A DNA stretch of 35,214 nt from Alphaproteobacteria bacterium (GTDB lineage: Bacteria > Pseudomonadota > Alphaproteobacteria > Micavibrionales > Micavibrionaceae), in contig JAGNKE010000027.1 of NCBI GenBank assembly GCA_018000295.1, forward strand, positions 1 to 35,214, in the 5' to 3' direction. The position numbers and the translations under genes were made by a program. Of this stretch, positions 15,699-24,088 are shown one piece after another (position 1 is the first letter of the stretch; each line of letters starts with the position of its first letter). Below the pieces are notes generated by a model. That model saw nothing but the letters and a program-made list of their open reading frames with translations. It made no database searches and was not told the DNA's origin.

Positions 15699-16112
15699 GT
15701 GGGCTTCATCCGCCAAGTGCATCTGAACCCGACCAGGGCCAAGCTGAACCTGACCTTCAAGCTGCTTTTTATCTTTAGCATTGTCATTGCGGGAGCGCTG
15801 ATCATATTCCATCCGACGGAACAACTGATCGGAAAGTCAATGTGGCTGTATCCCCTCATTTTCATCATGCGCTGGCTCTATGTCCTGAGCGGCCCGGTGA
15901 TGACCGGCTTTTACTTCGCAAAGGCCTATGGCCTCAACGCCGGGCTTTATGCCTTGGCGGGTCCGTGCGTGATCGGTGGCATCGGCCTGATCCTGTGGGT
16001 AAATATTCTGCTGCTCAAGCGTATTGATTCGGGCACCGTCCTGATCCCCGTCATCCTCTGGCTCGGCGCGGGCGGCTGGGCGACGTATCTGATGCTCGCC
16101 ATCGGGAAGTAA
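15699..16112 (+). CDS. Unknown four-helix membrane protein
   Basis: 137 residues from GTG 15699, chosen because GAGGGGA at 15684-15690 lies 8 bp upstream; the TTG at 15651 lacks such a site. The N-terminus GFIRQVHLNPTRAKLNLTFK is basic, followed by helices LLFIFSIVIAGALIIF, PLIFIMRWLYVLSGPVMTGFYF, LYALAGPCVIGGIGLILWVNILLL and VLIPVILWLGAGGWATYLMLA. No recognisable family. It lies just upstream of xthA. Confidence 0.65.
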   Translation: MGFIRQVHLNPTRAKLNLTFKLLFIFSIVIAGALIIFHPTEQLIGKSMWLYPLIFIMRWLYVLSGPVMTGFYFAKAYGLNAGLYALAGPCVIGGIGLILWVNILLLKRIDSGTVLIPVILWLGAGGWATYLMLAIGK

Positions 16113-16158
16113 GAAACACGCATCTTGCCCTGCGGCATGAAGCTGCTATCCTTCCGTC

Positions 16159-16941
16159 ATGAAAATCGTCACCTGGAACGTCAATTCCATCAACGTGCGC
16201 CTCGAGCACGTCAAGCGCTACCTGCGGGAGTCCGCGCCGGACGTGCTGATGCTTCAGGAAATCAAGACAGAAAACTTCCCCGCGCTGGAATTTGAGAATC
16301 TCGGCTACAAAGGACGCGCCGTCGGCCAGAAGGCCTATAACGGCGTCGCCATCCTCTCGAAACATGAGATCGCCGTGATCGCCGAACGCCTCCCCAGCGA
16401 CGACGCAGACGCCCAGTCCCGCTACATCGAGGCGGAGATCAACGGCCTCCGGCTCATCAACATTTACGCCCCGAACGGCAACCCCGCCCCGGGGGACAAA
16501 TACAACTACAAACTGCGCTGGATGAAGCGCCTGACCGCCCACCTTCGCGAATATGTCGCGAACGACCAGACTTTCGTGATCGGCGGCGATTTCAACATCA
16601 TCCCGGAGGACAAGGACTGCTTCGACCCCAAAGCATGGGTTGACGACGCCCTCTTCCGACTGGAATCAAGACAGGCGCTCAGGACGTTGGAAAATATGGG
16701 ACTCTACGATGCCTTCCGCGTTTTCGATACGCGGGCGCACCAATATACTTTCTGGGATTATCAGGCCGGCGCCTGGCAGAAGGATAACGGCATCCGCATC
16801 GACCATTTCCTGCTGTCCCCCGCCATGGCCGACCGCCTGCAATCCTGCGTCATCAACCGCATCCCGCGGGGTTGGGAAAAAGCCTCCGACCACACGCCCG
16901 TCGAACTGACCCTAAATATGAATCTTAATAAAAATGATTAG
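16159..16941 (+). CDS. xthA: Exodeoxyribonuclease III
   Basis: 260 residues, typical length. Family motifs: MKIVTWNVNSINVR at the start, LQEIKTE (metal-binding Glu), NIYAPNG, GGDFNIIP (Asp/Asn catalytic pair), DYQAGAWQKDNGIRIDH, and SDHTPV (catalytic His). It acts as an AP endonuclease and 3'-5' exonuclease in base excision repair. The 3' end overlaps the next lipoprotein gene by 8 bp, so the two are probably translated from one message. Confidence 0.96.
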   Translation: MKIVTWNVNSINVRLEHVKRYLRESAPDVLMLQEIKTENFPALEFENLGYKGRAVGQKAYNGVAILSKHEIAVIAERLPSDDADAQSRYIEAEINGLRLINIYAPNGNPAPGDKYNYKLRWMKRLTAHLREYVANDQTFVIGGDFNIIPEDKDCFDPKAWVDDALFRLESRQALRTLENMGLYDAFRVFDTRAHQYTFWDYQAGAWQKDNGIRIDHFLLSPAMADRLQSCVINRIPRGWEKASDHTPVELTLNMNLNKND

Positions 16942-17569
16942 CAAGAGCACTCAAAGATTTGTTTTTATTGTTTCATTTCTGGCTCTATCCGCCTGCTCAA
17001 CTCAAACTCTGGCCCCGCCGCTGGATTACTATAAGGAAAAAAAAATCACCGCCCCGGCGGGCAGTGACTTCACGCACTGCTCCCAGTACGGCTGCAAACG
17101 CCTGACCCCGCTCACCCTCAGCTTGCAGGACTGGGCGGGGATAGAAACCGCCTTCGGTCCCCCGGCCATGAGCGCCGCCGAGGAGCGTGAAAAAATAAAA
17201 CAGACGATCGGCTACTTCGAACGCCTCATCGGCCCGCGCACGGGAACGGAAACGGATATCGCCGGAACCTTCCGCAGGATCGGCCAGGGCCAGCTCGACT
17301 GCGTGGACGAAAGCACCAACACAACATCATACCTCCTTCTTCTGCAGAACAGAGGATTGCTGAAATTTCATACAGTTAGCAGCCCGGACACGCGCTTCCC
17401 CATCATTCACGCAGGACGCTGGCCGCACCAGACTGCCGTAATGACGGACAGGGAAACCCAGACCGCCTACGCTGTGGATTCCTGGTTTCACGATAACGGC
17501 CAGCCCGCCGAAATCGTCACACTCGAAAGCTGGAAAGAAGGGTGGAAACCGGATAGCAAGTTCCGCTAA
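16934..17569 (+). CDS. Lipoprotein with a Cys-His-Asp arrangement, coupled to xthA
   Basis: 211 residues. The signal peptide ends in lipobox LSAC with Cys21. The soluble part has conserved-looking blocks LDCVDESTNTTSYLL (Cys123), HAGRWPHQTAVM (His165) and YAVDSWFHDNG (Asp182). A Cys, His, Asp order with this spacing resembles papain-like or transglutaminase-like folds, so a peptidase or amidase activity is possible; this is inference. Similar proteins after xthA occur in Alphaproteobacteria as I recall. It overlaps xthA by 8 bp. Confidence 0.75.
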   Translation: MISKSTQRFVFIVSFLALSACSTQTLAPPLDYYKEKKITAPAGSDFTHCSQYGCKRLTPLTLSLQDWAGIETAFGPPAMSAAEEREKIKQTIGYFERLIGPRTGTETDIAGTFRRIGQGQLDCVDESTNTTSYLLLLQNRGLLKFHTVSSPDTRFPIIHAGRWPHQTAVMTDRETQTAYAVDSWFHDNGQPAEIVTLESWKEGWKPDSKFR

Positions 17570-17581
17570 TATCCTGAGATT

Positions 17582-18865
17582 ATGCCGGAAATAGAAATAG
17601 CCACCGCGCAGAATTTTCTCATCGCCCTCCTCATCGGGGCGCTGGTCGGGATCGAGCGCGAAAAAAGCAAGGCCGCCCAACCCGAACATTCTTTCGCTGG
17701 CCTGCGGACTTTCATGCTGTTCGCGCTCGTGGGCGCCCTGTCGGCTTTAGTGTCAAGCCACCTGCAATCCCCCTGGCCCTTCATCGCGGGACTTCTGGCC
17801 ATCACGGGCATCATCATCGCTGGATACATTCAGGAAAACCGGTCAAGCCGCGATTCCATCGGCCTGACGACCGAGGTCGCAGCCCTGACCGTAACCCTCC
17901 TCGGCGGCGCCGTGATGTTCGGATATGCCTCCCTCGCCGTGGCATTGGCCATCGCCACCTCGGCAATTCTGGCCTACAAGCACCCCATGCACGCCTTTGT
18001 CGCAAGGCTCGGCAGAGAAGACATTTACGCGGCGCTCAAGCTGTTGATCGCCACCTTTATCGTTTTACCCTTCCTGCCCGACGCCCCTGTCGATCCTTGG
18101 CAGGCACTGAACCCCTACAAGCTCTGGCTGCTAGTCATCTTCATTTCCGGCCTCTCTCTGGCGGGATACATCGCCGTGCGCTGGCTGGGCAATACGCATG
18201 GAACACTTCTCACGGGTCTGGCGGGCGGCCTCGCTTCATCGACCGCCGTAACGCTGGCCTTTGCCCGCCGCAGCGTCGAGGAAAGCAAGGCCCAGACGGA
18301 CGACATTCTGGCCGCCGGGATTCTGCTGTCATGGACAGTCATGTTTATCAGGGTTCTGGTCGAGGTTGCCGTGGTAAACCGCACCCTCCTGCCGATGCTG
18401 ATCGCCCCCTATGCCGCAATGACCCTCGCCACATTGGCCGGAGTCGCAATGCTCTACGCAAGAGCCGCCGCTGGCAAAGGAAAGGGCGCGGCTCCCGCAA
18501 GCGAGGTGGACGTCATCAACCCGTTCAGCCTCACCTCGGCCGTCAAGTTCGGCGCTTTATTCGCATTAGTCCTCCTGCTGGTTAAAATGACACAAACCTA
18601 CTTCCCCTCCACCGGACTCTACGCCGTCGCGGCGCTCGTCGGCCTTACGGACGTGGACGCCCTGACCCTTTCAATGGCGGAATACGCTCAAAAAGGCGGA
18701 AATCCGCAAACGGCCGTAAACGCCATAGTCATCGCCTCGCTGAGCAACACAGTCATCAAATGCGCGTTCGCCGGAATGCTAGGCAGCCCCGCCCTGCTCA
18801 AACGCATCATGGCCGCCACCGCCCTCATCATTCTCTCGGGCCTCGCTGCAATAATGGCGACTTAA
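17582..18865 (+). CDS. MgtC/DUF4010 family membrane protein
   Basis: 427 residues with about 12 hydrophobic helices. The N-terminal part has the MgtC signature FLIALLIGALVGIERE and GLRTFMLFALVGAL; the C-terminal half is DUF4010 (TLLTGLAGGLASSTAVTLAFARRS, VGLTDVDALTLSMAEYA, TAVNAIVIASLSNTVIKC). Members are inner-membrane proteins of uncertain role; the MgtC part is linked to magnesium and membrane-potential homeostasis in other bacteria, but this long subfamily is functionally unassigned. It starts 12 bp after the lipoprotein gene stop, so it may be in the xthA transcript. Confidence 0.9.
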   Translation: MPEIEIATAQNFLIALLIGALVGIEREKSKAAQPEHSFAGLRTFMLFALVGALSALVSSHLQSPWPFIAGLLAITGIIIAGYIQENRSSRDSIGLTTEVAALTVTLLGGAVMFGYASLAVALAIATSAILAYKHPMHAFVARLGREDIYAALKLLIATFIVLPFLPDAPVDPWQALNPYKLWLLVIFISGLSLAGYIAVRWLGNTHGTLLTGLAGGLASSTAVTLAFARRSVEESKAQTDDILAAGILLSWTVMFIRVLVEVAVVNRTLLPMLIAPYAAMTLATLAGVAMLYARAAAGKGKGAAPASEVDVINPFSLTSAVKFGALFALVLLLVKMTQTYFPSTGLYAVAALVGLTDVDALTLSMAEYAQKGGNPQTAVNAIVIASLSNTVIKCAFAGMLGSPALLKRIMAATALIILSGLAAIMAT

Positions 18866-19007
18866 GAAAATCAGCCGCGCCCCTGTTGAAAACTTCGGGC
18901 AAAGGCGTGATTTCACCCCCAAGCCGTGCTAGCCTGATTCCGTCATGCGGTTTTCGCCGCGTGGTTCTTTGTTTGTGTTCTCAAGTCTCTCATCCGCGGT
19001 CGCCCTC

Positions 19008-19919
19008 ATGAAAAAAATCCCCCTGTTGCGCTCCCCCTCTGTAAAACTGTGCCTGATGACCCTCGCGCTTCTGACGGCCTGCGAAACCTCGCGCCCGCTC
19101 GTAAAAACCGAACTGGCCCAGCGCGTCGCCGCCCCGGCCTGGATGATCCGCCGCGAAATCCCGGCAGGCAGCTACCTCCTCACCGCCTATGAGCGCATCC
19201 ACGATTACAATTCAACGGTGAATGTTTACATCGAGGGCAACGGCCCAACGCCCGAATACCCCACCGCCCTGCACCTCGCCACCAAGGACAAGACGGATAA
19301 CATCATCTATCTCGCCCAGCCCTGTCAGTATAGCGGCCTGATCAAGGACGACTCCGAATGTACGCTGACCGGGGAACAGGCTTACGCCCCGACCTCTCTG
19401 GAGGCCATGAACGCCGCGCTCGATGAAATCGCAAAGCGCTATAATGTGAGAGGCTTCCACCTGATCGGCTATGATGGCGGCGCGACGATTGCCACCAACC
19501 TCGCGGCAAGCCGCAAGGATATTCTTTCCCTCCGAACGGTGGCGGGGATTATGGATACCGACGCCTATAACGACGCCCACGGCTGGCCGCGCACGAAAAA
19601 CGCCCAGAATCCGGCCCTCAAAGCGGCAACACTTTCCAACCTGCCACAATACCACTTCATCGGCGGACAGGACGCGCAAGTGCCCCCCTCGGTGCTTCAC
19701 AGCTATTTTCAGGCGCTCCCCCCCACCCGCTGCGTCCGCTATGAATTAATACAGGAAAACGAGCATGAAGACGGCTGGGTGGAGAAATGGCCTGACCTCC
19801 TCAAGCGCCCTGTCAACTGCAACGGCGCGGTCCCGCAGGACTTCAACGCCCTCGACCTTGTCGCGCAGGAGGGTCCGGCCCCCTACGAGACCGTCCGGGA
19901 AATCCCTGAAAAACCTTAA
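19008..19919 (+). CDS. Alpha/beta hydrolase-like lipoprotein with Asp in the nucleophile elbow
   Basis: 303 residues from ATG 19008, selected because it gives a lipoprotein signal (LMTLALLTAC, Cys25). Alpha/beta hydrolase features: NVYIEGNGPTPEYP (oxyanion region), HLIGYDGGATIATNLAA (nucleophile elbow), HFIGGQDAQVPP (acid), and NEHEDGW (His). The elbow reads G-Y-D-G-G, with Asp156 (codon at 19473) where most relatives have Ser. Asp nucleophiles occur in dehalogenases and epoxide hydrolases, so either a changed chemistry or loss of activity is possible. An upstream ATG at 18945 lacks a ribosome-binding site. The 142-bp upstream gap shows nothing clear. Confidence 0.78.
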   Translation: MKKIPLLRSPSVKLCLMTLALLTACETSRPLVKTELAQRVAAPAWMIRREIPAGSYLLTAYERIHDYNSTVNVYIEGNGPTPEYPTALHLATKDKTDNIIYLAQPCQYSGLIKDDSECTLTGEQAYAPTSLEAMNAALDEIAKRYNVRGFHLIGYDGGATIATNLAASRKDILSLRTVAGIMDTDAYNDAHGWPRTKNAQNPALKAATLSNLPQYHFIGGQDAQVPPSVLHSYFQALPPTRCVRYELIQENEHEDGWVEKWPDLLKRPVNCNGAVPQDFNALDLVAQEGPAPYETVREIPEKP

Positions 19920-20009
19920 TTTTCAGTGGTTTTAACACTCTGCCTATTGTATTGAGACCCGCCGATCGTCTAATCTGGCCCCAACAGCAAAAAGCGGGAG
20001 GATGTGCGT

Positions 20010-21143
20010 ATGAAACGCACAACAAGATACAATCAGTTAATAACTTTAATTATGGCAATGAACGTACTCGCAGGTTGTGACTGGAGTTCGGATTCAGATT
20101 ATTTGAAATGGAAACTCGTCGGAACCGAAAAAAAAACCTACAGCATACAAATTCAGGGAACTGCGATATTAAAGAAGGATTTGTTTGGACTGGACGAATC
20201 ACGCCTGTCAAAAGGAAGCCCAGTCACCCTAAGCGTAAAGAATGAATCCTTCATAGTCGTCAACAAGAAGGATAAGGAGACTTTTGAATTACAACTGGTT
20301 TCTGGCAACACGTCCTTCTCTTCCTTTCCTGATCTTAATGATAGTTTTTACGGTCAGGATGCCCTGAAATCTATGTTTGAGACCAGAAGCGGAATAGAAC
20401 TCTCAAAATTTGAAATGGGTCCGAAAGGCTCAAAAGAAGCTCCAGACTTCAACAGATTCCTCTCATTGAATATGTACCTCCGTTTACCAGAAGATACTCT
20501 CCTTCAGGAGAAAAAAAGCGGCCTTTCTCGCCTCAATATCTTTGGAGAGGACGAACTGTGCCTGAATCTCTACAACCGTAAAATCAAGGAAAGAGAGGAA
20601 AATATCTCTATAACCCTCGAGAGCATAACAAAAACAAAAGACGGCGACATGATAGCGGAAATGAATTACAGGATTGTCGAAAAAGTTCTGACCGAGTACC
20701 AGGAGGGGGACTTTGCAAAAAGACGGTTTATCAAAAGATTCAATGATGCAAATATATATACAGACAGAAAACTGAAGCTGAATGACGACGACGAGCAAAA
20801 AACTTTCATCTGCGAGTACAAAGGAAAGCACTTCTTCAACATGACCAAGGGCTGGCTGGAGGCGGCCGAAATCGAGCAATCTATACAATTGATTCGCACA
20901 GATGTGACAGTGAAAGCCTCCGAAATATTCAGGGTAAAAACGGCAATAAGACCCATAAATAGAGAGATTGTTGTTCTGGATGAGATTGACGATGCTTTGA
21001 TTCGCGATGAAATCGGAGAGCATGAAAAACGAAAAAAAAACAAGCCGACAGTCACCGATATGCTTGACCTTCTCGACGGAGGAACCGCAAGCGAAAAGCC
21101 TATAGAACAAAAAAACAAGAGCGACAGCAAAGAGTTACAATAG
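20010..21143 (+). CDS. Unknown lipoprotein, probably inner-membrane retained
   Basis: 377 residues from ATG 20010 with GGGAGG 8 bp upstream. Signal peptide ITLIMAMNVLAGC, with Asp at +2 after the lipid Cys, the classical avoidance signal that keeps lipoproteins in the inner membrane of enterobacteria (less certain in Alphaproteobacteria). The mature protein is charged, mixed alpha/beta, Lys- and Glu-rich, with no recognised domain. Base composition is clearly AT-richer than the neighbours, suggesting transfer. It stands alone. Confidence 0.7.
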   Translation: MKRTTRYNQLITLIMAMNVLAGCDWSSDSDYLKWKLVGTEKKTYSIQIQGTAILKKDLFGLDESRLSKGSPVTLSVKNESFIVVNKKDKETFELQLVSGNTSFSSFPDLNDSFYGQDALKSMFETRSGIELSKFEMGPKGSKEAPDFNRFLSLNMYLRLPEDTLLQEKKSGLSRLNIFGEDELCLNLYNRKIKEREENISITLESITKTKDGDMIAEMNYRIVEKVLTEYQEGDFAKRRFIKRFNDANIYTDRKLKLNDDDEQKTFICEYKGKHFFNMTKGWLEAAEIEQSIQLIRTDVTVKASEIFRVKTAIRPINREIVVLDEIDDALIRDEIGEHEKRKKNKPTVTDMLDLLDGGTASEKPIEQKNKSDSKELQ

Positions 21144-21218
21144 CCTACGACAAGATTATTGGCATATGTCGGACGAATGATTTATTCTGATGGGAGTGCT
21201 TTTTAAATAGAGAAACCC

Positions 21219-21518
21219 ATGCGCTGGGCTCAGATTTTATTTGGTTTGTCGATACTGAATGCCGCATCATTTTTAGGTTCGGCAACCGTCCACGCCGACC
21301 CCACCGAAGTCCCCGACAACGCCATCGAACAATACCTCTCCGAGGATATGAAAACTGTCCCCGATGGGGTCTACATCCCCTACCCCGAGGATGTGGAGGA
21401 GTTTAAGGGCTCTCCGCTCTACAAGTTCCTCGAAAAAATGGCACCGGGAGTAAAAGAGAATCCTGCCCCCTCCGGCGGCAAATGCGGCGTGAACAAGAAA
21501 CTCTTCGAAAACGTCTAG
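21219..21518 (+). CDS. Small secreted protein
   Basis: 99 residues. MRWAQILFGLSILNAASFLGSATVHA is a signal peptide with cleavage after VHA. The mature part of about 70 residues is acidic (EQYLSEDMKTVPDG, YPEDVEEFKGSPLYKFLEKM) and has a single Cys near the end (GGKCGVNKK). No family recognised. It is convergent with the racemase gene, 10 bp between stops. Confidence 0.6.
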   Translation: MRWAQILFGLSILNAASFLGSATVHADPTEVPDNAIEQYLSEDMKTVPDGVYIPYPEDVEEFKGSPLYKFLEKMAPGVKENPAPSGGKCGVNKKLFENV

Positions 21519-21528
21519 CCGCAAATAA

Positions 21529-22248
21529 TCAGTTGATCGTGCCGCGCCTTGGCCCGGCGGAAAACGCGTACTTCACCGCCTCCGCGCACTGGACATGAAT
21601 CGGATTGAGGATCGGGATAGAGGTCTCGTCTGCGGTAATGACCAGAGGCAACTCCGTGCAGCCGAGCACCAGCCCGTCATAACCGGAATAACGCGAAAGC
21701 ATCTCCTTAAATCGGCCCCGGAAAGCAGGATCCATCTGCCCTGCGGAAATCGCCGTTTGCATCTCCTGAATAGCAACCCTATCATCCTCAGAGGGAATAT
21801 CAACATCCAGTCCGAAAAACCTGAGTCGCTTGGCAAAAAACCCGTCTTCCATCGTAAATTTTGTCCCAAGGAGCAAAAGTTTTTTATAATCCCGCGCTTG
21901 CGCCTCCCGCGCTGTGGCGACGACCAGATGAACGACATGCGCCCCCAGCGCAATCCCTTTATCCGCAACCATATCGTAGGCTTTATGCAACGTATTGTTG
22001 CAGATCAGAATACAGTCCGGCCCCATCCGATCCAGCGTCAGAAGCTCCGCGCGCAAAAGATCGGGAATCTCAGCCCATCCATCCGGCGCAGTATAACGGG
22101 ATTTAATCGCGTGATAGTCGATACTGTAGAGAAGGATCCGCGCACTGTGATGCCCGCCCAGCTTCGCCGCGACCAGTTCGTTCAGATAGGAGTAATAGAG
22201 CGGCGTCGAAGGCCAGCTCGTCCCGCCCAGTAGACCGATGATTTTCAT
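21529..22248 (-). CDS. Aspartate/glutamate racemase family protein
   Basis: 239 residues, typical of the PLP-independent Asp/Glu racemase fold. The two catalytic cysteines are visible: ILICNNTLHKAYD (Cys83) and LVLGCTELPLV (Cys197), with the opening KIIGLLGGTSWPSTPLYYSYLNE. The pair deprotonates and reprotonates the alpha carbon. Closest by motif to the YgeA/AspR group, so an aspartate or broad-specificity racemase is more likely than MurI. It stands alone, with start ATG 22248. Confidence 0.9.
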   Translation of the reverse strand: MKIIGLLGGTSWPSTPLYYSYLNELVAAKLGGHHSARILLYSIDYHAIKSRYTAPDGWAEIPDLLRAELLTLDRMGPDCILICNNTLHKAYDMVADKGIALGAHVVHLVVATAREAQARDYKKLLLLGTKFTMEDGFFAKRLRFFGLDVDIPSEDDRVAIQEMQTAISAGQMDPAFRGRFKEMLSRYSGYDGLVLGCTELPLVITADETSIPILNPIHVQCAEAVKYAFSAGPRRGTIN

Positions 22249-22362
22249 TGACGCTTTTCCCCTGATCTAATTTTCATGGCCCAAGTTTGACCCCCAGGAT
22301 CAAAACAGGATATGAGTCCGAAGTTTATAATGAATAGAAATTTTTATGAAAGGACGATTTCC

Positions 22363-22815
22363 ATGCATCCCATCCCCGAAGGTTTCCAGTCCGTCATTCC
22401 CACCATCCACGTCGAGGGCGCGGCAAAAGCCATAGAGCTATACAAAAATGCTTTCGAGGCGCAGGAAAAGCATCGCCTGAACTGCCCCCTGACCGGCCGC
22501 ATCGTCCACGCCTGCCTGAGAATCGGCAACTCGAATATTTTCATCGCCGACGCCAGCGAGCAAATGAACTGTGCCGCCAGCAAGGATATCAAATTCTACC
22601 TCTACGTCCCCAATGCGGACAAGGCCATTGAGCGTGCGAAAAAGGCTGGCCTGTCGGAAACGATGCCCGCCACCGATATGTTCTGGGGCGACCGCATGGG
22701 CGCGGTAACGGACAAATACGGCTTCAAATGGTCGATTGCACACCATGTGAAGGACGTCTCGCAGGAGGACATGGAAGCGGGCATGAGAAAATGGATAGAA
22801 AGCATGGCGGCCTGA
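22363..22815 (+). CDS. VOC (glyoxalase/bleomycin-resistance) superfamily protein, PhnB-like
   Basis: 150 residues from ATG 22363, which has AAGGA 9 bp upstream; longer starts at 22312 and 22330 are weaker. The sequence IPTIHVEGAAKAIELYKNAFEA and GDRMGAVTDKYGFKWSIAHHVKDV is the PhnB-like pattern of the VOC fold. Such proteins are often annotated as glyoxalase or PhnB-like, with mostly unknown substrates. The C-terminal KDVSQEDMEAGMRKW is typical of the YjdN/PhnB group. Confidence 0.87.
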   Translation: MHPIPEGFQSVIPTIHVEGAAKAIELYKNAFEAQEKHRLNCPLTGRIVHACLRIGNSNIFIADASEQMNCAASKDIKFYLYVPNADKAIERAKKAGLSETMPATDMFWGDRMGAVTDKYGFKWSIAHHVKDVSQEDMEAGMRKWIESMAA

Positions 22816-22891
22816 GCAAAGTCAATGCGCTGCAGAACAGACCGCAAGCATCTGTTTTTATTATTAAAAACTGGACAATAGGTGCTTTATA

Positions 22892-22920
22892 TTTACAAGA
22901 GTTATGTAATATTATAGTAT
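22892..22920 (+). promoter_or_regulatory. Candidate promoter of the DUF1648 gene
   Basis: TTTACA (22892-22897) is followed after 17 bp by TAGTAT (22915-22920), five and four of six consensus matches. The predicted start near 22927 leaves a leader of about 33 nt before ATG 22960. GTATG and CATAC arms at 22917-22921 and 22939-22943 form a spaced inverted repeat that could be an operator. Confidence 0.4.
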
Positions 22921-22959
22921 GATACATATTATGGTGTACATACCTTGAGGTCAAAGACC

Positions 22960-23463
22960 ATGAAAATGATAACCTTGATTTATGCCGGACTGCTGGCAAT
23001 CGCGCTGGCACAAACCATCCACTACTACCCGCTTATGCCCGAAATCATGGCCTCCCGCTACGATTTCGGAGGTTCTCCCGTACAGTGGTCGGGAAAAGGG
23101 CTCTTTTTCGCTATCTATCTGGGCATAATGATCCTTGTAAGCCTGTCAATCATCCTGAACGCGATCATGATGGGTCGCTGTCCGGAGAGGATGATGAACA
23201 TTGCGAACAAGGATTTTTGGCTGGCCCCTGAGCGCAAGGACAACACCATAAAGGATATGCAGAACAGAGTCGCCCAATTCGGTGCGGCCGGCTTGCTTTT
23301 TACGGTGGGAATCATTCAGTGCGTGATCCTGCAAAATCTGGACGCCGTTTCGCAGGAGCAGTTGAACATCATACTCATGACCATTATCGCCGCTTTTGTT
23401 GTATATACGGTAACTTGGGCCGTATTCCTGATCGCTCGCTACAGAAAAACAAAGCACCTCTGA
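22960..23463 (+). CDS. DUF1648 domain membrane protein
   Basis: 167 residues from ATG 22960 (GAGG at 22947-22950). The first helix and loop (TLIYAGLLAIALAQTIHYYP then EIMASRYDFGGSPVQWSGK) match the DUF1648 core seen in SdpI-type proteins, where helices flank a short loop with a WG/WS-K turn. Further helices: FFAIYLGIMILVSLSIILNA, FGAAGLLFTVGIIQCVIL and IILMTIIAAFVVYTVTWAVFLIA. Function unassigned; in SdpI the fold belongs to an immunity protein, but no toxin gene is adjacent here. Confidence 0.75.
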   Translation: MKMITLIYAGLLAIALAQTIHYYPLMPEIMASRYDFGGSPVQWSGKGLFFAIYLGIMILVSLSIILNAIMMGRCPERMMNIANKDFWLAPERKDNTIKDMQNRVAQFGAAGLLFTVGIIQCVILQNLDAVSQEQLNIILMTIIAAFVVYTVTWAVFLIARYRKTKHL

Positions 23464-23484
23464 GTTGAGGTATACAACAGAATC

Positions 23485-24063
23485 CTAGAACGCCTCCGGC
23501 GGCAGGGTATGAAGATGCTCCCACCCCCCGCCGGGGGGAATCTTGTTCGGATCAAGCGGACTTTGCGCGGAGACATCTGAAACCAGATTATCGAGACGGG
23601 GCAGGATATCCTGCGCGAACCCGTCCAGGATATTCTGCACGTTACCCGGCATATCTTCCTGCAGCAACAAGGGATAATTATGAACCACCTCCCGCAGCAT
23701 CGTCCGCACCTGCACGAGCATGGTCAACACGAAATCGGGGTCATCAGAGTCAAGCTTGCCGTCACCGAACAGCTCAAAGGTTTTGGCCCCCTTTAAAACC
23801 GGATCGCGCAGCGAATGGGTCAGAATTTGCGATAGCGCATCCGCAGGGTCGTTCGCCGCCCCGCTATTCGAAAGCCTGTTGAACGCCTGCAGGCAGGTCG
23901 GCGAGGCCGCCGCCTTCATGGCCTCGATCTGCGGCTCGGTAAAATCCCGCACGGAAAGTGTGACCTCAAGATCTTCAAGCCACACATCGCCCTCGGTCAG
24001 GCGGTACATCTCCCGCGCAAGATCATAGACCTGTTCCCGAAGATCAGAAGCACTTACAGTCAT
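23485..24063 (-). CDS. Unknown protein, paralog B of a tandem pair
   Basis: 192 residues from ATG 24063. Helical, without signal or membrane segment. Its C-terminal half aligns with the product of the upstream gene (24089-24643): both have a DF-L-x-L-x-R-x-x-LR-V-NYPLLL-E-MPG block, a PxxDxLxxD block and end HL-x-LPPE-(A/V)-F. The 25-bp gap between them indicates one transcript. No known family recognised. The conserved NYPLLL and LPPE(A/V)F motifs would be good search seeds. A longer start at 24114 would overlap the upstream gene and is not used. Confidence 0.7.
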   Translation of the reverse strand: MTVSASDLREQVYDLAREMYRLTEGDVWLEDLEVTLSVRDFTEPQIEAMKAAASPTCLQAFNRLSNSGAANDPADALSQILTHSLRDPVLKGAKTFELFGDGKLDSDDPDFVLTMLVQVRTMLREVVHNYPLLLQEDMPGNVQNILDGFAQDILPRLDNLVSDVSAQSPLDPNKIPPGGGWEHLHTLPPEAF

Positions 24064-24088
24064 GAATGCACCGGATTGCGCTGGAACA

